DNA from: Batillaria attramentaria
Lineage: Eukaryota > Mollusca > Gastropoda > Batillariidae
DNA: 64,000 bases
Direction of reading: 5' to 3'
Assembly: GCA_018292915.2 (NCBI GenBank)
Contig: JACVVK020000014.1
Span: 520,001-584,000 of the forward strand
Part shown: positions 12,771 to 24,650 of the stretch, one piece after another
Layout of the letters: every line of letters starts with the position of its first letter
Numbering within the stretch: position 1 is the stretch's first letter
The notes under the pieces: generated by a model
Told to the model about the DNA's origin: nothing
The model's database searches: none
What the model saw: the letters and a program-made list of their open reading frames with translations, nothing else
Position numbers and translations under genes: made by a program

Positions 12771-13505
12771 AGTAAGCTACAGAAAATTCACTACATGTAT
12801 TTCCTCCTAAACGCATGAAAGAACTCCAACCGACCAGTTTGAGGCTATTTTCGTACCCACCGCTTGTCCAAAAACAAAAATTGATCAACGAATGAATATG
12901 AAGTTGCGTGTTGCATTTCGCGTGAAATTTGTCAGGCAATACATTACTCACGGTCATCTGCATATTGTGTTCCCGAGACATACCTGTCATCCTCAAGACC
13001 CTTCACGTGACCTGATCTAATTATGAATAGTGTAAAAGCGCGTTTCTATGACACGATGGGACGGGTAATAGATGACTTTTATGATACACACAGGTGCAAA
13101 GAACAAGGTGCAGGAAAACGACTGGGGGATTAATCACGGTGGGATAAAAAAAGAAAAAAAAAGAAAAGCTAAGACATTAGTGTGATAACAATGTTGCTGT
13201 GCATTACGGGTTGGGTTCAGTTGAGTTGCAATTGATGGGTTGTTGTGTCTGGGTCAGTCATGCATGGGTGCCGGTATTATTGGATGGTTAATTAATGAAA
13301 TTATGTCGTAAGTAAGGCAGTGTCTTGAAGTTCTTTTCCCTTTAGGAAACCCTTTGTACGTAAACATGTGTTGCCCACTCTGCACTGACTTAATCAGATT
13401 TTAACTCTAAAATTGTGTACATCATACGTTTTATTAAGCAATTCTGGACATGTAATTCTTTTCAGCTGTTCTTTCCCTGTTACGTTTTTTTTATTTTAAA
13501 ATTGA

Positions 13506-13506
<1 letters not shown>
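12771..13506. other. No gene recognised
   Basis: Unique-looking sequence. Confidence 0.5.

Positions 13507-13565
<59 letters not shown>
13507..13565. repeat. (GT)n microsatellite
   Basis: About 29 GT units. Confidence 0.98.
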
Positions 13566-13566
<1 letters not shown>

Positions 13567-13729
13567 ACAGTACGTGTGTGGTGTGGGATATGACGTCCCT
13601 CAATTTCCGCTTCAGTTTTCTTTCTTTTTTCAGTTTTTACTTGTTTCATTTCTTGACTCTGCTTCTCACATAAATGCCACACTGTGTTAGTCTGCAGCCT
13701 GGCAGCAGGACCGAGTAAAAGTGTCGCCT

Positions 13730-13800
13730 GTCCAAGATGGCGCTGACCCCAGAGCGAGGCTTCCTGCGCGCGCATGGCACCGCGCGCAGCGATCCATCAT
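13730..13800 (+). promoter_or_regulatory. Possible promoter-like GC-rich segment with YY1-type motif
   Basis: CCAAGATGGCGCTGAC at 13732-13747 fits the YY1-type AAGATGGCG motif common around start sites of TATA-less animal genes. CTGCGCGCGCATGGC near 13763 is NRF1-like. A 77-codon frame starts at the ATG at 13737, but it has no recognisable domain. This could equally be chance in a short GC-rich patch. Confidence 0.2.
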
Positions 13801-14563
13801 GGCTGACATTTTGCTTGACGCAAAGTAGACAAATGAGAGGGGTGCTCTCTGGACCACCTTGCACCTGTCTCCGTGTAAAACACAACAACGAGGATATGTT
13901 CAGAGCCGGCGTGTCTCTTGTTATATATTTATTATCTTCGTTTTTATGGAATTACACTTTTGTCTGTTAAAGATGTTAAAGAAGCAATGGGCGCAGCACC
14001 TAGTCAAATAATTCTCTTGTAAATTTGTCACCTGGTCACCGACTCATCAATCAAGAAAGCAAGCAAGCGAGCAAGTAGGAAAGCAAACATAACAGCGATA
14101 ACGCAAGAATCAAGAATAAATACTGTGTTTCAAGCCAGTCCATTCAGCCAACAGAAAAACAAATAAAAGCGACATAAAATGGACAGACGGAAACCACTTA
14201 ATTTAAGTCATTACCGTTTCCTTTTCAACAGAACACGCCGAAAAGAAAAGTAAAGAGAAAAGACTCGCAAAAAACAAAACCTATATACAGGGTCGGCTTG
14301 GAGGCCCTTCGAGAGACTGCTGCATACGTAAGGACAACTGAAATTTCATCCCCATCTGAAGATGTGATCGGCGAAGACGAAGAAGACAGTAAACAGGCAG
14401 TCAAAGACAGTGCAAAAGCAGACAAGTATGCATTTAGAGTATAGGAACATCACAATGACGATGACGACAGAACGGTAATACGCATAATATAGAGGTGTGA
14501 GCGTTCTTTTTTTCTTTTTCTTTTTCTTTTTGAGACATCTTCTTTGTCGTCTCGGTGACCAGT

Positions 14564-14568
<5 letters not shown>
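13801..14568. other. No gene recognised
   Basis: Unique-looking sequence. T-rich TTTTTC repeats at 14506-14532. Confidence 0.5.

Positions 14569-14608
<40 letters not shown>
14569..14608. repeat. (GA)n microsatellite
   Basis: About 20 GA units directly beside the LINE tail that follows. Confidence 0.97.
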
Positions 14609-14612
<4 letters not shown>

Positions 14613-14705
14613 ATGACAATGACAAACCTTTATTTTTCAACGGTAGAAGATTTTGGCCATCGGCCAGTTTATAACCCTGCCGTTGCTAAACTACAGAAAC
14701 TTAGT
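14613..14705 (-). mobile_element. LINE 3' end (type 1 tail)
   Basis: Read on the minus strand this ends CTACCGTTGAAAAATAAAGG and then TTGTCATTGTCATTC. The preceding TAGCAACGGC block also occurs in 24331-24420, so the similarity extends about 80 bp. A (GA)n array starts where the tail ends. Confidence 0.6.
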
Positions 14706-14884
<179 letters not shown>

Positions 14885-15241
14885 CTCATAGCTCATTATG
14901 GCATCACCGACACAGTCATTAATGCAAATCCGACAAACGAATATAAGCTTTTAATGCTCCCATCCGTCTTGGCAGTATTAATGTCTAGATCATACTCGTA
15001 TGTCTGAAGACATTCATAGTCCACACAACAAGCTTTTGTTCCTTATGGAAATATGCAAAGCATTTTTAATGCGCGGCATTCATGAAACGATAATTATTTG
15101 CATTATGACATTACACGGACAGTAAACTGAATAAACAGCTATGTCCATGGCTGACTGCATTTTGAGAATTGTATCACGTTTTTGTTGGGAAAAAAGGAGA
15201 ATTGGTGACGAGAGTTGGCATGGAGGTGTTTTTATTAGTGG

Positions 15242-15310
15242 TTTAAACAGGTTTATTGCAATACTGACATGTTCAAGAAAACAGATAGTGAGCATAAGCA
15301 AGCGGCACCT
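15242..15310 (-). mobile_element. LINE 3' end (type 2 tail)
   Basis: On the minus strand: TTATGCTCACTAT, then CTTGAACATGTCAGTATTGC, then AATAAACCTGTTTAAACCAC. The same order is found at 44170-44256 (plus). No coding sequence is recognisable upstream. Confidence 0.6.
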
Positions 15311-15404
15311 CTCATGTTAATGCTCAGTGGGGAAAAAGTACATATTGACAGCATTGAAATGGCAGACTAGACTAGTAAGTAATTAAGATAGATGAAAACT
15401 ACAG

Positions 15405-15408
15405 GAGA

Positions 15409-15445
<37 letters not shown>
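15405..15445. repeat. (GA)n microsatellite
   Basis: About 20 GA units with one CA interruption. Confidence 0.95.
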
Positions 15446-18280
15446 GTTGAGAGGTTCTATGTGCGCTCACAAACAACAACAAACCCTCCACTGGGTTGCG
15501 CTAGACTCTGTCCAGGAGGAAACATACAACTAAAACCAAAAACAGAAAACCTTTCATTTTTATTTACGCAAACGTTCTGGGTAGTAGTAGTTGTAGTACT
15601 AGTAGCAGCAACAGCAGCAGTACAAGTAGTAGTGTTACTATTATTGATTAATAGGTCACAGCGATATATTATTATTATTGTCGAGGGTGGATTATGTTGG
15701 TGGTGGGTCATTTCCTATTCAAGAGGTACTGAAACCATTCTCCAGCTGGAATAGTGTAAGATGCCCATTACTGAACTCTTATACACTGTGTGATCTTGCA
15801 TCACTGTTCGCTCATAGCTTCCGGCCACGTTTAGTAATCATTTCCCGTCGTTACTATTTTTAGCCTATGAAAAATCACACGCATCCGTCTCACGGCAAAG
15901 GCCCGTAACTTCGATTTCGCACTTGGCTGGCCCGACAGTAAGGAGAGAGTTACATCCCCCTGTGACACCGGACTCAAGGGCATTGCCATATATATATCGG
16001 TCCTCAGCCTTGGTCATTAGGCAGATAATAAAGCAACACACTCCCTCATATCTACCTTATTTATCTCCCTTTGCCCACCCCTGACATGCGCGTTCACACC
16101 TGTCGGCTCCGATGCTGTGAGCGAAGCGTCAAAACCGGAGTTACTGCCCATCAACAAGGCCCGTAACTCACGAGAGCCTGCTCACAAAATTTTTGTTGTT
16201 TAGCGGACTGACCTGTCCCGTACAAGGAGGAGGCAAGTATGATTTAGTGTGTCCAGGAACTGACTGCCCGCTAACTGTGCTATGAGGGTCACTGAGATGG
16301 TCAGGGTTCGGAGAAAAATGCGTACAGCTGTCAGGCTTGTCATAGGGTCGGGTCACTGAGGACAGTCACGTGCTTATCAGTCAGGGAGCTGTCCTGGGTA
16401 ATCCTGATTCTTATCCCCCCCCCTCCCCCCGCTTCCCCCTCCATCTCAAGTGGTGTTTTGTTGTTGTTGTTGTTGTTGTTTTCTCTCTCTCTATCCTATG
16501 CCAAGCCCCCCGCACCTCTCCCCCTCCCTCACCCCCCCCCCCCTCTACAATCTAGCAAACTTCACGTGTGGACTGGTTTACGGTGTCCATCGCGCCTTCC
16601 AGTACACACATGCATTAGGATTAAATGTACACGTTAATGATCCCATTCGTTCGGGATAGCAGCGGACCGGAGATGAAAAAAAAAAGATAAAAAAGAAGAA
16701 GAAAAGGTTAAATCACTCATACAGAAAACAAGTGAATGGCATGGTACACAAACAGACATTGTCTTTAAACTACATGCAGCACTATAATTGTCACGCCACA
16801 TTTCATTGAAATTCAAATTCAAATACACTTCTTGTCCATTAAATAACAGGTTTAAAATGGAGAAATCATCTTTGGACTAACAGCTCAAAACAAAATAAGA
16901 ATGAAAATAAAAGAAAAGATTCTGAGCCTCAGTATTAAAGCATAATACATTTCTGCATTCAAAGATGAGAATACACGCTTCACACAATGAACATAGTTTT
17001 GTTATTGACGCTGTCGGTACGACACCAAAGCACAACGACACGTGAACGCAGCAGTTACGGGATTAGATTAATTAATCAACGTTTTGCATGCTGGGTTCAC
17101 AGAAAAGGAAACACACTCCATTTGTCCTCACCAAAGATCACTTTTCAGACACGAGCAAGAGCGACCCAGCTCTGACATCCACACAACACTGACGACCGGG
17201 AAATCAGAACAGGCAACCTGACCCTCCTAAAGTACAAAAACTGATCGGAAAATTATGACCATTATCTTTCATCAGATGCTTCATTTGTGGGGGGAGAAAA
17301 TTTTGCCCATTTGACACACGAGCATTTTCTAATTCTAGGCTGGGCAGCTAAGGCTGGGGCTTGAGGAGGGGAAATGGCATTATACAATCCCTGGCGTTTT
17401 TCTCATCCTCTCGCTGCCTAATGCGAAAACGTTCGCCCTTTTCCTAAACACTGATTTCACATCTCGTTTTTCCATTATCCCGGGCTTGATCAAATCATGC
17501 GTTTCGTTAAACATTCCTAGATACAGGACCTTTTTTTAACACCTGGCTTGGTTCTGAACGTTACTGAACGGAGGAAAGAGTGTGGGGACTCAGTCCCAAG
17601 GAAAGTCTCACAGTCTGAACATTTTTGAAAAAATAAATGTTGATGATGCTGAAAGACGACTTTGGGACAGCCTAAAGGAAAGCTTCACTGACTTTGAGCT
17701 TTTTCATTTTTCAAGAGTTGTTGTTCTTGATGTTATGACTGTGTTGTTATGGCAAGGATGATGATGGCATTGATTTTTGTTTTATTTTACTTTTTGTTGT
17801 TCTTGCGAGTTTTAGCAGGTTGTTGTTCTTTCTTATAGTTTATTTTCCTCGTGGTGTCCTTGTTGTTCTTTTGTCAGAACTGAATCCCCCAAAGCGGCGA
17901 GGAAAGCTTGTGTTTGGGAGTAGAATTACTGGTTTTCTAGATCGTGAAATTTGTGTCTTTTCAAATGTGCATTTGTCATCAAGTTATGGTTGCGTGTTTG
18001 AAATGCACATGCAAGATAACTTTATTGATTCAATAACTGTATAATTCAGGTGGAACATGCTCGGAGAAGCATTCCTGAATGTACAGATCTACGTGGAAGC
18101 TAAACCTTTGAGTGAAACAAACGAGACACAAGACGTAGTTCAACTGAAACCATCAAAGCCGCAAGCACTGACTGTCCCATGATCTCTAACAATGCTTCAA
18201 GGATGTCCCCAAGACTGCCCTGTGTGATGGTGCACTTGCCAGGCCCAACCAGGAAACCAGCACTAAGCCCGACCGTTTGT
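15446..18280. other. Long stretch without recognised gene
   Basis: A (GTA)n-like run lies at 15583-15635, C-runs at 16415-16432 and 16530-16542, and (TTG)n at 16459-16479. The rest is unique-looking. Several open frames of 60-75 codons have no recognisable similarity. Confidence 0.5.
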
Positions 18281-18385
18281 CCGCACTGCGCAGGCGCACG
18301 GCCGAGCACCGGAAATCGCCTAGAAGCTACCGGAAGTCGCAGAGAAGCGTCGGCACTGGAAACAATGGCGGGCGATGGCTGGCAA
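18281..18385 (+). promoter_or_regulatory. Candidate TATA-less promoter with NRF1-, ETS- and YY1-type motifs
   Basis: In about 90 bp there are TGCGCAGGCGCA at 18287 (one mismatch to the NRF1 consensus), ACCGGAAAT at 18308 and ACCGGAAGT at 18329 (ETS/GABP type), and AAACAATGGCGGGC at 18360 (YY1 type). This combination and order is characteristic of housekeeping promoters in animals, with the YY1 element just downstream of the start site. The segment is CpG-rich in an otherwise AT-richer area. The ATG at 18365 opens only seven codons. If this is a promoter it points to the right, but I could not identify a downstream exon. Confidence 0.35.
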
Positions 18386-19437
18386 TAGCGAACCCCTCAG
18401 GTCGGCGGCAATCTAGCCGCGCCGTGGCGCAATTGTTGGAAAAACGATTCTGGCCGCTAATGAGTGGTTAAGGGCACGGCGACTGCGGCCATCAAAAGAC
18501 GGGGTTGCCGTTGTGACCAGGAAATTGTCTGGCATTACTTCTCATTTTGTGCCCGCTCCCCTCCAGCGGGCAGAAGGGGGAAGTGCACGGTAATTTGTAG
18601 GAGCGCTTTTTACATATGTTCATTACCTCAGAAATTTGATTGTTTAATCGATAAGCGCCCATTAAGCGACCAGCACCTTTGCGACTGCCGGCGGCTGGGC
18701 AAGGTATCAGCAGAGACGACGGGCGGTAGAATATCAATAAATATTACACCTCAGCGTCTCAGTCTCACAACGATGGTTAATTTTTTTTTTTTTTTTTTTT
18801 GGCCAGGCTGGGTGGGGGTAAATTTAGCAAGCAAGAGCCTTGTCAAGTGTCTAATTATTTAGTTATTTATTAAGCCCTTGGCCCTAACAGCTCAAGGCTT
18901 AACTAATATTCCCTGAAGAACAGGTTTTTTTTTTTTCTTCCATGCAAGCCGTCCGTTGTCGCCTAAACATCAATAGGCCTTTGTTATGGATATCGGACCA
19001 GCGAGCCAGGTAGTAGGGTATCCATTAATTCTGTTTTGAATGCATTTCTGTCTCTTTAGTACCAGAACTTGTAAACATGCTTGACAGATTGATAGGTTGC
19101 GCCTTGGACTTGCTCGTTACGCTAATGGCTTGCTTGCGTGATGGCGGTGGCGGCCCGATTGTGAGGATGGTGGTGGGTGTTGGGGGAAAGCAAAAAAGGT
19201 TCGGGTCACGCTGGCTTCTGATTCAGTTCTACGTGTTACGTGTTTGCCAACGCTGGTTACACGTGGTTTTTTATTGGGAGGGGGGTGGGGGGGGGGAGGT
19301 TGAGGTGTGGGGCGTTTTTTCCCCCCTTGATTTCAGAACGTGCAGTGGATTTCAAACCTACTGTGCGCAGAGGTTAGAAATTACGATAACTAAAATAATT
19401 ATAAAAAAATAATAAAATGCTCACCAACTGAGACCGT

Positions 19438-19480
<43 letters not shown>

Positions 19481-19584
19481 ATTCGTGAACCGCCGTCGAA
19501 AGGTTGCTTTCATTGGAATTTTGACAATGTGATAAGTTCCTCTTGTTTCTGCTCAAACTGTTTCTCTGTATTTCCATCTGAGTC
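18386..19584. other. No gene recognised
   Basis: GC-richer than its surroundings to about 18740. T-runs at 18781-18800 and 18926-18937, a G-rich run at 19278-19302, and (CT)n at 19448-19476. No exon could be identified downstream of the candidate promoter. Confidence 0.4.
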
Positions 19585-19640
19585 GATGCAACAAAATAAA
19601 TCTGTTTAAATCAAATAAATAAAGAAATAAATACGTCAGT
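19585..19640 (+). mobile_element. Possible LINE 3' end (type 2 tail)
   Basis: AAATAAATCTGTTTAAATCA at about 19593 resembles AATAAACCTGTTTAAACCA at 15242 and 44240, and is followed by (AAAT)n-like repeats. Only the tail is recognisable. Confidence 0.35.
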
Positions 19641-19836
19641 GTAGATCTAGCCTAGGTACATTGCCATTTTCCCGAAAGATGCTTCTGTGTTCGTCCCTCA
19701 ATTTACAGCCTTGGCTGGTCGATTAGTTAGAGTTCATAGTCGCCGCCACAAGAGTGACTGGATACGGTCCTGGATACTGGGTACGTTACAGAGGAAACAA
19801 GTAACCAACTGACTAGTGCAGCTGGACAGACCGTGA

Positions 19837-20034
19837 CTGACAGGTCGGGTGGGTGGGTGGGTGTTTGGGGGGTTTAACGTCCTTTTCCACCACATACGGG
19901 TGATATCAAAGACGGGGCAACGATGAAAAAGCCAGCACATATATTTGGCCCCAGCCGGGATACGACCTCACGACCTGAGCATTAGAAGTCCAACGCTCTA
20001 CCATTCGGCCACCCCGGCTCCCCCTGACAGGTCG
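19837..20034 (-). mobile_element. SINE-A copy 5, full length, 11-bp duplication
   Basis: The element spans 19848-20023 between perfect copies of CTGACAGGTCG (19837 and 20024). The head complement CCATTCGGCCACC is intact. The B-box is altered (complement GGATACGACCTC). Confidence 0.95.
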
Positions 20035-20660
20035 AATACATTCCATTTAGCATTGATTTACAGAGATGATGGGGTCGTACAATCTCTGTTTAGACTACAA
20101 AGAACGATTCCTGGCCAACACTAGACTGACTATTGGCCCCTTCTGTGTTAACTTACAATGAATAACGGTACTATACTACACAATGTAAGATACAGTGCAC
20201 AGGCAAACAAGCGGGACGACGGATGTACAGTGCACTTCCAGAAGCATGTTGCAGACATTCCATGCCACGCATTCAGTCAAAATTACCAAGATCCTTATCT
20301 TATCACGGAACTCCACGATGGTACCAGGTATTGAGAGGGGGTATTTAGCCTCCCGCTGCACCGGTCTGGGAATGTGTATGATTGCGTCACGTGAGGGCGC
20401 GTGCCAGGCACGTGCAGCTTGTCTTTTCACACCCTGGTGCTAGATAAGAGATAGAGGATTATCGTTCACTGTGTCGACTCTCTCGTCGGTCCGCCATTAT
20501 GACTATCAGGCCTGCAGCCCTCCCAGAAGAATCGCCGAAGACGTCGTAAAGTGTCTGGGAATTAGGCGTCTCTGCTGTTTTGACAGCCCTCAGATACCGC
20601 GTCGAACGCTTGTAGATTTCTTTTTAATTCATTTTTTTCTAAAGGAACGGCGCAACGCTT
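20035..20660. other. No gene recognised
   Basis: Unique-looking sequence. A 105-codon frame (20471-20788) runs into the tandem repeat that follows and matches nothing I recognise. Confidence 0.5.
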
Positions 20661-21372
20661 CTTTTAAGAAATGTGCTTTGCGAATGTACTCTGAATTAAT
20701 AAATTTTAAATTTACCGTTACCCGATGTGTTCAAGAACCATCCTGGGAGACTGAAGAGGAACGTGACGTTACCTACCACTTTAGATAGTGTTTCGGTTTG
20801 TTGTTGTGTTGTTTATGTTGTCGTTGTTGTTGTTGTTTTCATAATTTGAATGATGCAATGCAGCTTTTAAGAAATGTATTCTGTGAGTTGTTGTCGTTCG
20901 TCTCTTGGTCACACGGGAAGTTCAGTTCTGCATGAAGTCTGCGTCCTTTCCAGCTCCCGCTGAGGGATGTACAGTTTGGTGTCTACAGGCGTGTCCGATG
21001 GCCACGTCGTCATCCTTAGCTGTTGGTAAAGTGGACAGTCCTGGATGATGTGAGTTAATAATTTTTAAATTTACCGTTACCCGATGTGTTCAAGAACCAT
21101 CCTGGGAGACTGAAGAGGAACGTGACGTTACCTACCACTTTACATAGGGTTTTGGTTTGTTGTTTTGTTGTTGTTTATGTTGTTGTTCTTGTTGTTCTAG
21201 TTTTCATAATTTGAATGACTTTTAAGGTTTTAGATAATAAAATTTAAATTTACCGTTACCCGATGTGTGGAGGAACCATCCTGGGAGAAGAAGCCGAACG
21301 TGAAGTACCTACCACTTTAGACAGGGGTTTGGTTTGTAGTTGTTGTTGTTGTTGTTGTTTTCACAATTACTT
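20661..21372 (+). repeat. Three-unit direct repeat, about 160-200 bp per unit
   Basis: Units start at about 20661, 20864 and 21219. Each carries CTTTTAAG, AAATTTACCGTTACCCGATG, AACCATCCTGGGAGA and CCTACCACTTTA, then a (GTT)n run and TTTTCA.AATT. Units 1 and 2 are close to identical over the core and unit 3 is more diverged. Unit 2 is lengthened by an inserted LINE fragment (20890-21048). The function and parent element are unknown. Confidence 0.9.
20882..21056 (-). mobile_element. Short 5'-truncated LINE fragment (RT C-terminus), 8-bp duplication
   Basis: The insert 20890-21048 lies between two copies of TGTGAGTT (20882 and 21049). Translated on the minus strand it gives HIIQDCPLYQQLR, then MTTWPSDTPVD, KLYIPQRELERT and a stop. 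That fits the end of non-LTR retrotransposon ORF2, where a C-terminal motif of the H-(I/L)-L-x-x-C-P-L-Y type precedes a WP.DT block (known family feature). Only about 50 codons remain, so it is a dead-on-arrival copy. Confidence 0.75.
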
Positions 21373-22254
21373 GCCAAGTTATCGCAGCTGGAACTCCGTT
21401 TTACACTGACTTAATTTCTGTCATGATACAGGAGATGTGTCTCCTTTTACTGTAGCCAGGGCGAAAGATTTCATGTGCTGAACTGTGCTTCTACAACACA
21501 GAATTACATGTGCCGTGAGTGTACATCAGTCCCTACTGATACAGAGATCTCGAACCCGCATCCTCGCATAGATTGACAACAGGACTTTTTACCACTACAC
21601 CACTGGTGGTCCAAGACAGTGAACGATGACGTCGTTTGGAAAACCCGATTTTTTCCCTTAACTTTGACGGCAGTCATAGTCTGTCTTTGCCAAAATATAT
21701 GTTCCACTGCCTTCTTTAGTACTTCTAACTTGCGTCTGTCTGGTTTTCAATGTTCTGTTTTGGTAAGTAGGATGGAGCATGACACTTCCTAGTGGACATG
21801 ATTTTCGAGGGGTAGCTCTTACTCCTGCACCGGTTCACAGGCAGCTTACCTGTTGGTTGCGGTAGGTCTCAAACATCAAGATGTGAGCGGCTCTAAACTG
21901 AAAGGCCGATGACAGAAGCCCCACTTCCCAGAAATGAGCGCCACGGCGCGGGTTGATAAGCTGAAATTAAGGCAGCTCTCTACCAGGTAGGCGCGCACTT
22001 TCCATGTAGGATACAGTGCATATATGTCTGCTGGCGCAAGAAATTTGACCTTATTTTATGACTGGTCAGGGTCGGATGAAACCTTGTCATTGCGTTTTGA
22101 GGGGAATAATCACACACACACACACACACACATGCACGCACAGGTACAACAATAGACGACTGACCTTTTTCACACTTACCGTTGGTATTCTACAGACTAG
22201 TCTACTAACAATGTAACAGATAATAAAATTATGAAGATAAGGAAAATCCAAATC
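21373..22254. other. No gene recognised
   Basis: A short (CA)n lies at 22110-22132. Otherwise unique-looking. Confidence 0.5.
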
Positions 22255-22294
22255 CCCCCCCCCCCCCCCCCCGTCTGAGAGAGAGAGAGAGAGG
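22255..22294. repeat. Poly-C followed by (GA)n
   Basis: A run of about 18 C, then GTCT and about nine GA units. Confidence 0.95.
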
Positions 22295-23032
22295 GAGTCA
22301 TGACAATTTGTCCTGAGGAATCCAGCATCTCTCTCCGTTGAAGGTTTGAACTGATGTTATTTTCATCAACACCTCATGACCTAAGTAAGCTTTCCTTTTC
22401 TGAAACCGAGTAAAACGTTCCTCGAATTACAACCGCGTATACTTCAACCAGTGAGGAGCTTAAGACTCATGCTTTTGCGTCCTCTTTTTATGCAGGTCGT
22501 TTTCTTTCCTAGCCTTATGCCCATTAAACATAAATCATGGTCAAAGCGCACGCGTTAGCAGTAATACCATTTCAGTGTCTTTAACCGTTAAGACTTTTGC
22601 ACTCTCTGCAGCTCGCATGCTGGGTTCGTTTTTTATTACATTTCACAAACTGACGCAAAGTGTTTTGGACGGGGTTGTCATTGCAACGAGCGCTTCAGGC
22701 TAAAATATCTGGCCGCCAGGAAGTGTAGAAGTTTTGCCGTCCAAAATAGTTGGGCATCACTCTTTTTCAAAATCTGTGCCACTGCTGAACCCATTTGAGT
22801 TATGGGTATTGAGGAAATGCCGTTTATTTGGTTCTGAGTGGCGACCGGTGAGCAGTAAAGTTTACGGCTGAAAGCAGCGAAGGCCTGTGGCGTTCGGTGA
22901 ATGCGGTATTCCATGCGGTGAGGTATGCTGCTTGCTTAAAGAAAACAACGCTGGCGACAAAGGTTCTGTTGTTACTAACATGGTGAATTCCTTTGTCGTC
23001 TTCGCTGTTGCTGTTGTTGTTTTTGTTCTTGT
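22295..23032. other. No gene recognised
   Basis: Unique-looking sequence. Confidence 0.5.
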
Positions 23033-23216
23033 TCAAACTTGAAAGGATGGTAAAGCGTTGGACTCTCAATACTCGGGTCGTGAGTTCGAATTCTGGCTGG
23101 GGCCAAATATTTGTACAGGCCTTTATCTAGTTGCCCCGCCTTTGATATCACCCTTTACGTGGTGGAAAAGGACGTTGAACTCCCAAACTCCCCCCCCCCA
23201 CCCTCAAACTTGAAAG
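23033..23216 (+). mobile_element. SINE-A copy 6, truncated in the D-arm, 13-bp duplication
   Basis: The element spans 23046-23203 between perfect copies of TCAAACTTGAAAG (23033 and 23204). It starts at GATGGTAAAGCGTTGG, so most of the A-box is missing. The B-box region AGTTCGAATTC is present. Confidence 0.95.
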
Positions 23217-23798
23217 AGTGTGAGTGGGGCCGGGCTGACAGATTTGCAGGTTCCCGAGGCAGCTTTTACCTTCTCTAAGCGCAAAATATCGCAAAATGAA
23301 ACGACGTAAAAGCACTTCGCCTTATGCAATTTCCTTTCACTAAATAGACTACATTTAGGATAATCTTAGACAGTATTGAGCAGTTGTCGTTGTCTTTTGA
23401 CAGTCTGCCATCTCACTCATGCAAATACTAAGTGCGGGTACAAAAAAAAACGTTGAATGTCTCAGTATTAATTTTTCAAGCTCATACCATCCAACATCAG
23501 GACATCAACATCCAAACATAGAGCTTCTACGTTGAACATAGTAGAAATCAGTATTGTGCTTGAAGCATAACATAATGATAATGACGTTCAGTTGGAAACA
23601 AAACCCAGGACCAAGACGACCATTCTAAAAATCCGCAGAATCACAAGGACGGTTACGAACAGTCAGTCACAAACACGGGTTAACGTGTAGACCATCGTAT
23701 AAGCTAAGTTTGTTAATGCTCAAATTTGTATTTGTTTGCAGCGTGCACTGAAATAAACCTGCTTAAAACAACGTGCAGACCCAAAAAAATGGGCTAAG
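23217..23798. other. No gene; possible LINE tail near 23745
   Basis: TGAAATAAACCTGCTTAAAACA at 23749-23770 resembles the type 2 LINE tail. Otherwise nothing recognised. Confidence 0.4.
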
Positions 23799-23938
23799 GC
23801 CACAAGGAACGGGTGGGTGGATGTTAGGGAGTTTAACGTCCTTTTCCACAACATAAGGGTGATATCAAAGACGAGGCAAGGAGAAAAAGGCCAGCGCAAA
23901 TATTTGGCCCCAGCCGGGATTCGAACGCCACAAGGAAC
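23799..23938 (-). mobile_element. SINE-A copy 7, truncated at the B-box, 12-bp duplication
   Basis: The element spans 23811-23926 between perfect copies of GCCACAAGGAAC (23799 and 23927). Its first bases on the minus strand are GTTCGAATCCC, so only the last part of the tRNA head is kept. Confidence 0.95.
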
Positions 23939-24299
23939 AACAACAACAAGACAAAAAAGTAATGAACAAGAGAGAGAGAAACAAAATGTCTGCAGCTGGG
24001 AGGGTAGGGCGGAGAAAGGAGAAAAAAAATAGCAGAAAGAAATGACTTCAGATCTGCGCAACCCTCTCTCTCTCCCACTTCAGCTCCTCGAGACAGGGAG
24101 GCAATGATACTTCCTCCATAACCGGGCGCTGATTAAGTGGAAATAGAGTTCAATTACCAGCACACTTTGCTCCTCCGAAAACAATTTTTGTAAACAGCGG
24201 TTTCGAGGGCTTGTTAACAAACCGCAGCTTTAGGCCAACAAAGAGTGGGGGGCCCAAGACAAGGACATGTCTACATCATTTTTGCGCTCGTAAGTACCT
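23939..24299. other. No gene recognised
   Basis: Purine-rich sequence at 23939-24050. Otherwise unique-looking. Confidence 0.5.

Positions 24300-24330
<31 letters not shown>
24300..24330. repeat. (GA)n microsatellite
   Basis: About 16 GA units abutting the LINE tail at 24331. Confidence 0.97.
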
Positions 24331-24337
<7 letters not shown>

Positions 24338-24430
24338 CGAACTTTATTTTCCAACGGTAGTGATTTAACCAAACAGTGAATAAGTTTCAATCAGCCGTTG
24401 CTACAAAAAAAGTAGATTACAATGGCAAGA
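24331..24430 (-). mobile_element. LINE 3' end (type 1 tail)
   Basis: On the minus strand: TAGCAACGGCTG, then AATCACTACCGTTGG, then AAAATAAAG and a (TTCG)n tail, GAACGAACGAAC on the plus strand. Similar to 14613-14705 over about 80 bp, but with a different tail unit. Confidence 0.6.
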
Positions 24431-24469
24431 TAAAGGGAAATACAACAAAAAAGAAGAAGAAAGACAAAG

Positions 24470-24510
24470 AAAGAGAGAGAGATAGAGAAGAAAGAGAGAG
24501 AGAAAGAGAA

Positions 24511-24562
<52 letters not shown>
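24470..24562. repeat. (GA)n purine-rich array
   Basis: GA and GAA units with interruptions over about 90 bp. Confidence 0.95.
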
Positions 24563-24563
<1 letters not shown>

Positions 24564-24650
24564 TGTGTTTTATGACAGAAGTTTTTACCACAACCCAGTT
24601 AGGCTTTGGTGTACACTGTACCAAATATCAACATGCTAGTCACTGACAAT

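Noticed and set aside
12214..12996. 260-residue hydrophobic minus-strand frame resembling a membrane protein
   Set aside because: It lies on an A+C-only tract, so the reverse frame is forced to Phe, Leu, Val, Cys. No domain and no splice or start context.
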